Assembly: GCA_013399875.1 (NCBI GenBank) | Contig: VXAZ01000591.1 | Location: 124,001 to 188,000, forward strand | Length of the DNA: 64,000 nucleotides | Direction of reading: 5' to 3' | Origin: Gymnorhina tibicen | Lineage: Eukaryota > Chordata > Aves > Passeriformes > Artamidae | Shown: positions 36,552 to 47,030 of the stretch, in pieces | How positions within the stretch are numbered: the stretch's first letter is position 1 | Layout of the letters: each line of letters begins with the position of its first letter | Position numbers and translations under genes: made by a program | Notes under the pieces: model-generated | The model's database searches: none | Told to the model about the DNA's origin: nothing | Seen by the model: the letters and a program-made list of their open reading frames with translations, nothing else

Positions 36552-39500
36552 GTAAGTGCCCTCCGCCCCGGGACAGGGACAAGGGTGAGGGAAACATCAG
36601 CCAGCGCTGTGGGGTGCTCTGAACAGCCCGGAGCTGTTCCAGAGCACTCCAAGCCTTGATTTGCGCTCAAATTCTCGCAGGAGCCCGACCCCAAAGCCGT
36701 TTCCAGTTATCGTTTCCGTGGTCCTCAGAGGCCACTGGAATATTTTCCAGTGAGGCACTGGGGCGCTCTGTTTCTCTGTACCAAATTTCATCTCGTCACG
36801 TGTCTCCCCAGTTTTTCCCACTTCTTGAACCGTGGCTGCGTTCGTTTGCTTTTGGCTCTGCCTCTAGTTGGGTTTGACACGGAATCACGGAACGGGTTGG
36901 GTTGGGAGGGACCTGGTTTGTACAGTCCCCACTCCCATAGGGCTGAGTCGAGGTGGAGGAAACCCCAAGTTTTTGCGGGAGGTGCCCGTGCCCATGGCAG
37001 AGGGTGGGACAAGACGAGCTTTAAGGTCCCTCCCAACCCAAACCATTCCATGATTCCATGTGAAACCAGACCCAAAAGGGTTTAAAGGACATGTAGGGTT
37101 ACCTAGGGCGGCACCGACAGCTCCGGCCTTGATTCCAGTACCTCCTGGAGCAATGGAGTTGTGCATCTTTAGATCTTCCCTGGACTCTGACCAGTCTGTT
37201 CTCTTTATGGACACAAACTTACCAAATTCCATGAGAGCAGGGTGCCTGTGGCACTGTCCCTGCCTTCTCTCCCCACAGAAAACTCCGGCTGCTTCTCTGG
37301 CTGGAAAATTTACATTCTGTGCGAGCAGGATGAAATTCCTGTTTTATTCCATGACCACGACCTGTCAGAGATCCAGGGTGAGAGGGATTAATTTAATCAG
37401 CATGTTGTCCCAGCCCCACCAGAGACGTTCCTGGGTGATTTATTGGTCCTTAAAAGCGGAAAGGAAACAAGCAGTGAAACCCTCTGGCTTCACCTCTCAT
37501 CCCCAAACATTCCCAGAGCAAGGGAAGGAGGTGAGGAGGAGGGAGGGTGAAGATGTGGCCCAGAGAGCTGTAGAGGTTCAGTTCACTGATAAAAGTGACC
37601 TGGTCACCATTTGGCTCCTGGGAAGGTGGCAGCACCTTGAGGATGGATTGAATGTGTTCCAGAAGTGCTGCCAGGAGAGCAATTAAGGAATTAGCTCCTG
37701 GTTTGGGGAGATAAATTGGGACAGAGGCTGCTGTTCAGGGCTGGGGGTTCAGCAAAGTGGTTTTGTTCCCTGTGGGGCCATCAGCCTGCCTGCAGCAGGA
37801 GCAGCTCTTTCCCTCGGTTGGGACCATTCCCAGAGTGCTTAAATCCACCTGATATTTTGTTATCAGCACTGATAAAGCCGCAGGGTTGGATGTGAGCTCT
37901 GATTCCAAAGAATGAGTATTCCCTGCTCCCATTAGCTCCCTTTGAAGTCAGCAGTGGCACTTTGGCTGGGTAAACACAGCTGAAGTGAGTCCACAGGGAC
38001 CTAAACGTGCCTCTCCTGCTGTGGGTTTTACAACTCAGGCCCAACCTGCTGAAGCTGACAGGAAAATTTGGAGAAATTTGGATCTAAAGAGGAAAAACGT
38101 TGCTGTTATTCTCCTGAAAAGCAGCAGAGAACCAGGTTAATTGGGTCATTTAAACTCCGTATTATCCATTCCTTGTAACTCCGTATTATCCATTCTAACT
38201 CCATTATCTATTCCTTTTAACTCCACGTTTTCCCTGCCTTTCAGCCACGCCGTATCCTCGTGGATTTAAGTGTTTCACCTGCGAAAAGGCCTCGGATAAT
38301 TACGAGTGCAACCGCTGGGCTCCGGATGTTTACTGTCCCCGAGGTAACCGGCCCCATCCCAGGGTTTCATCCCAATCCACCTCCCACCCCACCTATCCCT
38401 GCCAGAAATGTGGAATATGGGGTGCTTAAAGGAGTAATCCTTTAAGCTTTTCTGTCTCCTTGCAGTGGATGAGGCTGAGGGCTTTGATCTGTTCCCTGTT
38501 TTCCTCTGGCTCAGCTGGGGATTGGATCAGGCTGATGTTGCTTTCCTAGAATCCCGGATTGGTTTGGGTGGGAAGGGACCTTAAAGCTCAGCCCAGTCCA
38601 TGACCAGGGGACACCTTCCACTATCCCAGAGTGCTCCAAGCCTTGTCCAACCTGGCCTGGGACACTTCCAGGGATCCAGGGGCAGGCACAGCTTCTCTGG
38701 GAATTCCATCCCAGCCGCTCCCCACCCTCACAGGGAAGGATTTGTAAGAGATTTATTTCTCTTACTGGTGAATACAGGAGCAGTTCTGGCCGTGTTCACT
38801 TCCCTCCCCTCTGGAACAGATCTGCATTCAGGGCAGCCACGGCTGGAATTTTTGTTATTTTCAGTGGTTTGATCCCATAACTCCCCTTGAGTCTGAAGTT
38901 GGGAACAGCTCAGGGAACGCAAACTCTCAAATCTCAGATCCAGGCACTGCCGAGCTCCCCAAATCCCCCCTCCTTCACCACTTCCCTTCCGAGACCCTCA
39001 CAGGACCCTGAGCTCATCCGCAGCCCCGACAAATCCCGCTTAGTTGGGTTGGTTTGGGATTTTGCCCTGGGAAAACATTGCTGTTGGGAAGGAGGAGGGC
39101 CCCACCGTGTTTGCAGCCTGTGCCAGGGCCCCTTATCAGCCCCAGAATTTGCTTCCTTTGAGCTAAAACCAACAACAACCAAAGCCACCGGGGCTGGCTG
39201 GCACGGGACGAGGCCGGCATTCCCGGATCTTCCTCATTTGGACAGGAGAAAGGGGTGTGGATTTTATTCCTCGTTGTGCCGGGAAAATCCAGCTCTCCAA
39301 GATGATTCCAAAAGAAAAGAAAAGGAATAAAGAATAAAACAACCTTGAAAGAGCTGTGGGGTGTTGGAAGCTTTATTTATTCCACGTGGGATCTGCCAGA
39401 GAGGAGGAGGAGAAAGCCCAGATTTGCTGGGAATGGCACTTGCAGCAAAATCCTGGGAGCTGCTGCACAGAGGGTGTGCTCCCTTTGGGGTAAACCTGAG

Positions 39501-42192
39501 CTTTAGGGTGGGAAAATCCAATGTTTTCCTCTCGGAGTGTTTGGAGGAAGCACCTTCACCTTCTCTCCAGTGAATAAAGCAGGGAAAATAAATCCAAATT
39601 CCTTACGGCATTCCTTATAAATCCTAATTCCAGTTGTCAGTCATTCCGCTGTGAATTTTTGGGGTGATTCACAGGTGTCAGTGAGGAGTAGCTTAAAAAA
39701 GGAGGAAAAGGAGAAGGATGGGGGAAGTGCAGAAGCTGTGATGGGAATGCAGGGACACATTCCACGTTTTGGTCCCTTTCCCGAAGCCTGAGGAATAAAT
39801 TAACGGATAAAAATGCGAATGTAGGGGGAAAAAACGATTTATGATATTATTTTAAAGTATTTTTGTTGTGTGTTACATAATATTTTCCCACCTGTACACA
39901 CGAAATAAACCGGGATTGTGAATATTCCCATTTTTTTTTAAAGATAATGCCTATAAAACTCCGAGTGCACAAGATTTGGGGTGTTCATCCAAACCTCTCT
40001 CTGTAACTGGATGATCCCATGGGTGGGAACTGCTTTATCTCTAACACAGACCCACGTTTGGGAATCAATCCCAGTATTCCAAAGCAATTTGAATCCTCGG
40101 GATCCCACCAGAGCCTGGGGGTGAGCACGGCTGCGCATTCAGTGTCATTCTACAGAAATACATCCAAAAAGTCATATTTTTTTAAAAAAATCCCAATATT
40201 TTTTAAAAATCCAGGACTTCTTTCCTATTTCTCCTGCTGGTGGACTCTCAGGAAATGGGAATTGGGCAGATAAAGCCTTTTCCATGTTTTTTTTTAGGGA
40301 CAAGGTACTGCTTCAGCCAGCATCTGCCGTACAACAGATACACCAAAAATGTGTGTTATTTAAAAAAATCCCGAGATTCGGAAAAAATCCGGGACTCCTT
40401 TCCTATTTCTCCTGCTGATAGACTCCCGGTAAATTGGAATTGGGTTTTTCCATGTTTTTTTAGGGACGAGGTACTGCTTCAGCCAGCACATGATGAAGGC
40501 CAGCGGGGAGAGCGTCTCGGTCACCAAGCGCTGCGTGGCCCTCGAGGAGTGTCTGAGCACGGGCTGCACCTACATAAAGCACGAGGAGTACAAGGTAGGC
40601 AGGAATTGGGGGTAAAAACACACAAATTTAGGTAATTTGGGTTTCTAATAGAAATATGATGGGTGTAAGTAGATTTTTAAAATTATATAATTGGAGTTTA
40701 TTTTATAAATAGGTGTAAAAATATTATATATATAATTTTATGTAATTAGTTTGTGTAATAAATATAGGTGTAAATATATAAAATATTACATATAGAAAAA
40801 GATACAATTTTGTCTAATTTGAGTTAATATTGTAAGTATAATATGTATAAATATATAAAATATTACATATAGAAAAAGATACAATTTTGTCTAATTTGAG
40901 TTAATATTGTAAGTATAATATGTATAAATATATAAAATATATTATATAAAATATATTATATATATTACATATAATATTTAATTATTATTTACAGTCTGCA
41001 ATNNNNNNNNNNNNNNNNNNNNNNNNNNNNNNNNNNNNNNNNNNNNNNNNNNNNNNNNNNNNNNNNNNNNNNNNNNGAAAATAAAAAATAATGTTTTATA
41101 AATTATATCATATATAGGGGTATTACATAAAATATATAATATTAAAAAATATAAAATACAGTAGGCATTGTATAGTATATTATATATAACGTACATTATG
41201 TATCATACACAATATATTTAATATATGTACAATATCTACAATATATTGTAGATGTAATATTATATATAATATATAACAGTATGCAATATAGTATATAATA
41301 TATATAATATAATATATACAATATATAGTATATAATGTACATAATATATACAATATATTCTCTCTATATATTATATATTTCATATATATTTTCTATGTTT
41401 TATACATCTAATACATAAAACATATTCTATATAGTGTTATAAAGTATATATACAATATACTATACAATATATTTTATATATACATAATAATAGTCTATTA
41501 GATGTCATATATAATATAGAACAATATATAACAATATACGACATATATACTTGATATAAAATATATCGTATACAATGTGTATTATATATGATATGTATTA
41601 TATAACACGTAAAATATATATCATATATAATGTATAGAACATAAATGATAGCTTATGGAATAATTGGACTCTGCTAGAAGTCTGGCTGGTTCAGGGGGTA
41701 AATTCAGCATCAGCTGAAATCGGGTTTCACTCGGGAAAGATAAAAAAGGGGAGGGGAAAGAAAAGGGGAGGAGAGAAAAAGGGGAGGGGAAAAAAAGGGG
41801 AGGGGGGGAAAAAAGGGAGGAAAAAAAAAGGGAGAAACAAAAAAAAGGGAGAAAAAGCAGTTCTCCCGATATATGGATTTTTTAAAAAAAGGGTGGGAGG
41901 AGAGGGAGAAAAGGAGGGCGCAGTCTCAGCGGATGTGCCCTTGTTTTCCCCGCGCCCCTCCCGCGGTGCCGGCGCTGCCCGCTCCCCCCAGGTGTGCACG
42001 TCGTGCTGCGAGGGCAGCATCTGCAACCTGCCCCTGCCGCGGAACGCCTCGGACGCCGTGTTCTCCACGCTGTCCCCGCTCAGCCGGACCCCGCCGCTGA
42101 CCCCCCCCGGCCTGGGGACACCGCTGGGGCTCTGCCTGGCGCTGCTGGCACAGCGCTGGCTCGCGGCCGTGGCACAAGGACAGGGGTGGTGA
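36440..42192 (+). CDS. LYPD6: LYPD6, LY6/PLAUR domain-containing protein 6 (four coding exons)
   Basis: Coding exons 36440-36551, 38245-38343, 40464-40594 and 41992-42192 join in frame (phases 1, 1, 0) to 180 residues, against about 171 in mammals. Seen: a leucine-rich signal peptide (residues about 1-22), a short linker with [14 protein letters not shown], then an LU/three-finger domain opening [18 protein letters not shown] and closing with the family CCEGSICN motif, 12 cysteines in all. An N-glycosylation site (NAS) follows, then a hydrophobic C-terminus typical of a GPI-attachment signal. The internal sequence ([28 protein letters not shown]) fits LYPD6 rather than its paralogue LYPD6B. 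Known of the family: an extracellular GPI-anchored protein that modulates Wnt/LRP6 and nicotinic acetylcholine receptors. The start ATG has a strong context (G at -3, G at +4). Odd: the last residues and the stop codon come from a minisatellite unit, and the region before exon 3 is duplicated. 5' UTR exons were not identified. Confidence 0.95.
36880..37056. mobile_element. CR1 3' tails arranged as an inverted repeat
   Basis: Left arm: GGAATCACGGAACGGGTTGG and GTTGGGAGGGACCT. Right arm: AGGTCCCTCCCAACCCAAAC and CATTCCATGATTCCATG. The arms are near-complementary, with about 110 bp between them. The region lies in LYPD6 coding intron 1. Confidence 0.75.
38152..38228. repeat. Tandem repeat just upstream of LYPD6 coding exon 2
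   Basis: About three units of AACTCCGTATTATCCATTCC plus a variable spacer, ending 16 bp before the acceptor. Confidence 0.85.
38245..38343 (+). CDS. LYPD6: LYPD6 coding exon 2 (N-terminal half of LU domain)
   Basis: The acceptor is CCTTTCAG| and the donor is CCCCGAG|GTAACC. The exon encodes [18 protein letters not shown] and [15 protein letters not shown], the first loop of the three-finger fold with four cysteines. It enters and leaves in phase 1. It is preceded at a distance of about 16 bp by a short tandem repeat. Confidence 0.95.
38552..38745 (-). mobile_element. CR1 LINE 3' fragment in LYPD6 coding intron 2
   Basis: GAATCCCGGATTGGTTTGGG, GGGAAGGGACCTTAAAGCTC, CCTTCCACTATCCCAGAGTG and GACACTTCCAGGGATCCAGG, in reverse orientation. 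Confidence 0.88.
40152..40500 (+). repeat. Tandem duplication of intron end plus start of LYPD6 exon 3
   Basis: Copy 1 (about 40152-40331) and copy 2 (about 40332-40500) share ACA-rich sequence, a TAAAAAAATCCC block, TTTCCTATTTCTCCTGCTG, CCATGTTTTTTT-AG and 25 nt of exon (GGAC[A/G]AGGTACTGCTTCAG and on, one mismatch). Copy 1 therefore carries a decoy acceptor at 40296-40297 and a truncated exon at 40298-40322. Confidence 0.85.
40464..40594 (+). CDS. LYPD6: LYPD6 coding exon 3 (middle of LU domain)
   Basis: The acceptor is CATGTTTTTTTAG| and the donor is TACAAG|GTAGGC. It encodes [19 protein letters not shown], then [15 protein letters not shown] and YIKHEEYK. It leaves in phase 0. The first 25 nt and about 130 nt of upstream intron are duplicated immediately upstream (40152-40331). 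Confidence 0.93.
40640..41660. repeat. (TA)-rich low-complexity region in last LYPD6 intron
   Basis: This is a continuous AT region dominated by TATATA and ATAATATA, including a directly repeated block near 40795-40860 and 40855-40930 (AAAATATTACATATAGAAAA). It is interrupted by the gap at 41003-41076. Confidence 0.95.
41003..41076. other. Assembly gap (74 N)
   Basis: A run of N inside the TA-rich part of the last LYPD6 intron. Its true length is unknown. Confidence 1.
41737..41866 (+). repeat. Homopurine tract in last LYPD6 intron
   Basis: About 120 nt are almost wholly A and G, with repeated AAAAAGGGGAGGGG-like blocks. The tract starts about 250 bp before the coding exon 4 acceptor and ends about 125 bp short of it. 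Confidence 0.9.
41992..42192 (+). CDS. LYPD6: LYPD6 coding exon 4 (end of LU domain, GPI signal, stop)
   Basis: The acceptor is CCCCCCAG|. The exon encodes [20 protein letters not shown], then a Ser/Thr/Pro linker and a hydrophobic tail ([16 protein letters not shown]) fitting a GPI-attachment signal. It ends QGQGW-stop. The last nine codons, stop included, belong to the first unit of the 54-bp minisatellite that continues downstream, so the C-terminal residues are repeat-derived and probably differ between species. Confidence 0.92.
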   Translation: MCTSCCEGSICNLPLPRNASDAVFSTLSPLSRTPPLTPPGLGTPLGLCLALLAQRWLAAVAQGQGW

Positions 42193-42432
42193 CAGCGGTG
42201 GGACAGGGACGGTGCCGGTGCCGTGGCACAAGGACAGGGATGGTGACAGCGGTGGGACAGGGACGGTGCCGGTGCCGTGGCACAAGGACAGGGGTGGTGA
42301 CAGCGGTGGGACACGGACGGTGCCATGGCACAAGGACAGGGGTGGTGACAGCGGTGGGACACGGACGGTGCCGGTGCCATGGCACAAGGACAGGGACGGT
42401 GACAGCGATGGGACACGGACGGTGCCCGTGCC
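42169..42432 (+). repeat. 54-bp minisatellite spanning the LYPD6 stop codon
   Basis: There are five units: 42169-42222, 42223-42276, 42277-42324 (48 bp, six bases short), 42325-42378 and 42379-42432. Each begins [G/A]TGGCACAAGGACAGGG and contains GGTGACAGCG and GGGACA. They differ at a few sites. The LYPD6 TGA is in unit 1. Confidence 0.95.
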
Positions 42433-42591
42433 ACGCCGCCACAGCCGAGCCACCCCAGACGCCCGCAGGCGCCTGAATTCCCTCCCGTTTTTTGGATAAT
42501 CCCGAGTTTGGGATGGGGATGCAGGAAAATTCCCACGTCTCTCCTGTTGACTGAAGGAACTCCTGGAAAGCATTCCCAGAATCCTGCGCTG

Positions 42592-42690
42592 ATCACGGGG
42601 TCATTCAGGTTGGAAAAGACCTCTTAGGCTGGAAAAGCCACCAAGCCCAGCCTAACTTTGATAAAGCCTGGCTTATCTCGGTGAAGAACT
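42592..42690 (-). mobile_element. CR1 LINE 3' fragment in LYPD6 3' UTR
   Basis: CATTCAGGTTGGAAAAGACC, then CACCAAGCCCAGCCTAACTT, reverse orientation of an older CR1 tail. Confidence 0.75.
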
Positions 42691-44328
42691 GGTGTTTAAG
42701 GTGTCACGTCACTGCTCGCCATCGCTCACCCCTTGGGAACGTCCCCGTCGGCATTCCCAGCTCATTAACTCCGCTGTCTCATTAACACGCGGTAATTAAC
42801 ACATAATGGGGGGGTCTCTCCAGCATTCCCACCCCGCCTGCTCCTCTGGGACGGGGCAGGAATTGGCAGCAAGGAAGCAGCACCTGGAAAGGAGGGGATT
42901 CCAAAGGAGCGGCTCGTCCTGCACAGGGCGGGTCCAGCGGCAGATCCAGCACCCCGGGACACGCGGAAAACCGCTGGAATTTCTAAACTGAACCCGAGAA
43001 ATTCCCCAAAATCCTCATTCCAGGGGGGATTTGAGGTCCACATCCCTCAGCGCGAGGATGAAGAGCTGCTGCTCACCTGATTCCCGCTGGTTTAGGGGGA
43101 ATATTTCCAGTATTTTCCCATTTTAACCCCAAAGCCCACAATCTGAGAGAGAGAAAATTGATCCTGACCATCTCCTGGGATTTTTTATTTCCTGGGTTCT
43201 GGGCTGCTCCCAGCTCCAGCTGTGTTTGGGTGACCTGTGGTGCTCGTTCAGCTCGGAAATCACGGATGCAATATTTATTTTTGTACGTTGAGGAGGCTTT
43301 GAAAGTGGGGGGAAAGGTTCCTAACGCTGGCCTTGCCAGGAAAAACGGGTGGCGTGCAGGTCGGTGAGTTTGTAATATATAAATCAGCAAAAAAGAAAAA
43401 TATATATATAAAAATATATATAAAAAATGTTTTACATCACTTTTAAAAAAGAATCCACTTTGTCTTGCAAAGTCAGTAATAAAAGCAGGGTGTCGTAGTC
43501 TTGCTTTAGACTGGTTTAAAATTAATTTTTTTAAAATCAATTGCTCTTTTAGGAGCCAATTTTTTTCCTATTCCTCGAGGTAACTCGAGCTCTATCAAAT
43601 TCCAGCATTTTTAGGCTCGAAGTGATGTTTTTTGGGGGAGTTACAGGGAAATGCAGACTCCTGGAGAGCTCCCCAGCTCCCAGAATCCATGTGGGACACT
43701 CCAAAAAATCGGGAATCTGCCCATGGAAGGGGCTGTCCTGAGTTTTGTGGCCTTGGGACTGAATTTTCCAGGGAGGTTTCTTGGCTATTTAGGAGCAGCC
43801 TTTGCTCCCCATTTCCTTCCAGGGAAGGAAAGGCTCAGTGTGTTTTCAAGGGGGATGTTATTAGAAAAAAAAATAAATATATATATTTTAAAAATTATAT
43901 ATATATATATACATCTTTATGAGAATTGACCTTCACCACTGTTTAGTTTTGATTTTTTTTAATATGAAATCAACACTTTTTTGGTCTCACCCCCAGCCAA
44001 ACCTGGAATTTCGTTGTCCTTTAGGGATTTCCTCACCCGTCTCTGGCTTCGAGAAGTTTTAATCTCTTTTTTTCTATGCAAGTTGCACCTGGCTCTGGAG
44101 ATTCCCAAAAAAATCAATGACCCAAAGCTTCGAAAAAGGAAATTAAAGTGCTGGAACCCTCCCTTCCTGCACCAGTTTGGGGTTCCCAGTCTGTCCCCCG
44201 AGCTCCTGGGGCATTCCAAACCCCACAAATGCTGAGCTGCACCCTATTTATTTTTTAGGAACTCTCTGGGATCACACTTGGGAATGTTTAATTGTTTTTA
44301 ACTCCTGTAAATGCTGTACATTTGTATA

Positions 44329-44334
44329 AATAAA
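44329..44334 (+). terminator. LYPD6 poly(A) signal AATAAA
   Basis: AATAAA sits in TGTACATTTGTATAAATAAA, a context typical of vertebrate 3' ends, with U-rich sequence just upstream. It is the best candidate distal polyadenylation signal after the LYPD6 stop codon. Confidence 0.6.
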
Positions 44335-46384
44335 TGGGTTAAATATCCAGCGTCAGGTGTCTGATGAAATTCCAGCCATGGAATTAAGAGGAAAACCACC
44401 AGGAAAACCACCCCCCGCCAGAGCAGGCTGGGGCTAAATGTGACAAAATTATGGAAAACATGGAGTTTTCCCAGAGCAGAGAGGGAAAACAGGATCCAGG
44501 CATCCCAAATGAAACAGGAATTCCTCAGATTTGGGCCCAGAATAAAACAATTTGTACCAAAGAACCCCGGGAGCTGGACAGGAGGAAACCCTGGGAATGA
44601 TTCATTAACTACAGGGGGAATTAAAAGAAAATTCCCTAATTGCAGCTCAGTTTTGGGGATTTTTTTTTGGCTACTGGGATATAAGGAAAAGGGGACTGGG
44701 CTGAAAATCAGGTGTTGTTCTGGATGAGGTCCATAAATAACAGGATGGAGTTAAATCCCTGCATTTCCTCTGATTCCTGCCTGTAAGGATTATTAATGTT
44801 ATTGTCCATGCTTCAGTCCCTAAATTATGGATTTTCCTGGTTTCTCCCTCACTCCAAAATGCCAGCAAAATCCCACCCTCTCCCCTCACTCCCCAATTTC
44901 CTTTTCTACACCTTCACACAAACATCCCTCACTCCTGTACCTCTTCTCACCTCACAACTCATCACCGACCTCCGTTCTCCAATATTCCTGAAATTGTACG
45001 TATTTCTGGATTTTCAACTCTCAGTATTCCTCTCCTGGAATACTGATCACTGGATGAAATAAAAAGAGGAATAGAGGGAATTCCTGCAGGTCCCCGGGGA
45101 AACAACTAAAAAAATCCTGGGGAACAACTAAATAACTGCACTGCAGCATTTCGGTTCGACTCGAATTAATTAAGTTTTAGTTCAAGGTGGTTTAATTCCA
45201 GGTTTTTTGGGGATAGGCCGAGCTGCAAAAACCTGAGGGGAAGGCCCAGCTGCCACAAAGCCACCCACGTGTCCCCACCTGAGTCTGGTGATTCCTCGAG
45301 GCTTTTTCTGCTGCCACCAGAGCAGTTCCTCAGCGAAGAGAGCCAAAAACGTCACCCCCGAGCCTCCCTGTCCTCAGCACAAGCCCAGATTATCCCCTCC
45401 AAAACCTGCTGGAGCCCTCCCTGCCCGCACAGCGAGGACTCACTGGGAATTTCCATGTTTTTCAGGGCTAAAAAAGCATCTCCCAGCCACAACAGAGGCA
45501 GTAAAACCCCAGTTAATCCTTGGGGAAGAGCCAGGACGAGCTCAGACCCCACTGCTGGGCCAAACTGGGCAGGGTTGGGAGGAAACCCGGTGGGTGAGGG
45601 TGGGGGGGTTTGTGTTTAACCAGGTTTTGTTTGGGCTGAGCTGAGCTTTGCTGAGCTGCTGCTGCTGCAATTTGCTGTTTTAAGAGGTTTTAAGTTTATA
45701 TGGAGGGCGGGACTGGGAGCAAACAGCTCAGTCTCAGTCATTTTGGTTAAATCAGGTTAAAGAGCTGGAGCCCGCGTTAACAAGGCACCAACCCCAGCTT
45801 TGCACCTCTAAGCCAGGCCTAAGCTGGGCTCACCCAGCCCTGCGTGCAGCCCCTGGCAAAGCCCAGCTCCGGTCAGATGGCCCTGCCTTCCCTGGAAAAC
45901 AAAGGGAATTCTCCCGGGGCGGGATGCTCTGGAAAAGCCAACACAGAGTTTTATTCTTGCAGCCGACACAAGCTGGGATTGTTGGGGCCGAGCAGCTGGG
46001 GGTGCGTGCGTGTGCACAGGGACATGCAGCTCCTGGAAAACGCCGGGATTTAGGGAAAAGTTCCACTAGGAAGTGCCAGGCTGCACGGAAATCTGAAGGG
46101 CACAAAAGGCTCCAAGCGACTGCAAAGTTGAACCTTTTTTCCCCCCCATGAAAGCGCAGCTGTGCCTTTATTTGGTGGGAATTAGAGCTGGGTTTAAGGG
46201 GATCACTTCCCACAGCTGGAGAAGAGCCCCAAAAATTTGAATAAAAATAGAGCCCGGCTCATTCCAGTGGCAAAATCAGCGCCCAGGTGAAGGTTTGGAT
46301 GGCTGAGGGAATTCCCCATCCCAACTGGAATTAAATTACTTGGCACTGAGGAAAAGCTATCAATTAAAATAAACTGCAGGAACT

Positions 46385-46465
46385 GGACTCTGGATCCCCA
46401 GGCTGCTCCAAGCCCCTTCCAGCCTGGCCTTGGACACTTCCAGGGATGCAGGGGCACTCAAAAAT
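46385..46465 (-). mobile_element. CR1 LINE fragment
   Basis: CCCCAGGCTGCTCCAAGCCC, CTTCCAGCCTGGCCTTGGAC and ACTTCCAGGGATGCAGGGGC in reverse orientation. Confidence 0.75.
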
Positions 46466-46629
46466 CCCATGAATAATTCCCATGGACACAGATCGTTCCC
46501 CTTCCCCAGCCAGCCAAGCCCAGCCCAAGGGGAAGGCAAGGAATTAATTTTATCCAGTTCCACGGGCAGCTTTTAAGTGGTAACAGGGTGGTTTTAAAAG
46601 TCACCTCATTGCTAAAGCACAGGATTTCA

Positions 46630-47030
46630 GAAATATTTTTGATATATTTTGTATCTATATTTATAGATAGAAAAGAGATATTATATATATTTCTATATAT
46701 TTAAATGAAAATACATCTTTTTGTAAATATATTCTTATATAAAGTATATTTCACAAAAATATATTTTATCGAAATATATTCTTATGTAAAGTATATTTCA
46801 TAAAATATATTTTATCTAGAAGTGTTTATATAAAATTTATTTATATAAAATATAATTTTATATAAAAATATTTATATAANATAAAAAATATATTTTTAAT
46901 ATAAATATATTTTAAATATAAACAAAGATGTATATGCATTAAATATATAAAAATTAATATTTAAATCTAAATATATATTTATATTAAAACATATTTAAAT
47001 ATCTATAAATATATATATTTATCTATAAAT
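46630..47030. repeat. AT-rich satellite-like region
   Basis: Degenerate repeats such as TATAAAGTATATTTCATAAA and ATATATTTTATC, with a single N at 46880. The region is intergenic. Confidence 0.92.

Larger units (their letters stand above)
42193..44350 (+). other. LYPD6: LYPD6 3' untranslated region (inferred extent)
   Basis: The region runs from the stop codon to just past the poly(A) signal at 44329. It contains four more minisatellite units (to 42432), a degraded CR1 fragment, and AT-rich stretches near 43400 and 43870 with alternative AATAAA motifs. The extent is inferred from the strength of the distal signal. A shorter 3' UTR using the AATAAA near 43481 is possible. Confidence 0.6.

Noticed and set aside
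42169..42432. Evenly spaced repeats that could suggest a CRISPR array
   Set aside because: The units are contiguous with no unique spacers, and the locus is vertebrate.
41727..42596. Long - strand frames (215-289 codons) over LYPD6 exon 4
   Set aside because: They are shadows of the exon, the homopurine tract and the minisatellite. The repeated Ser-His-Arg-Cys-His motif is only the translated satellite.
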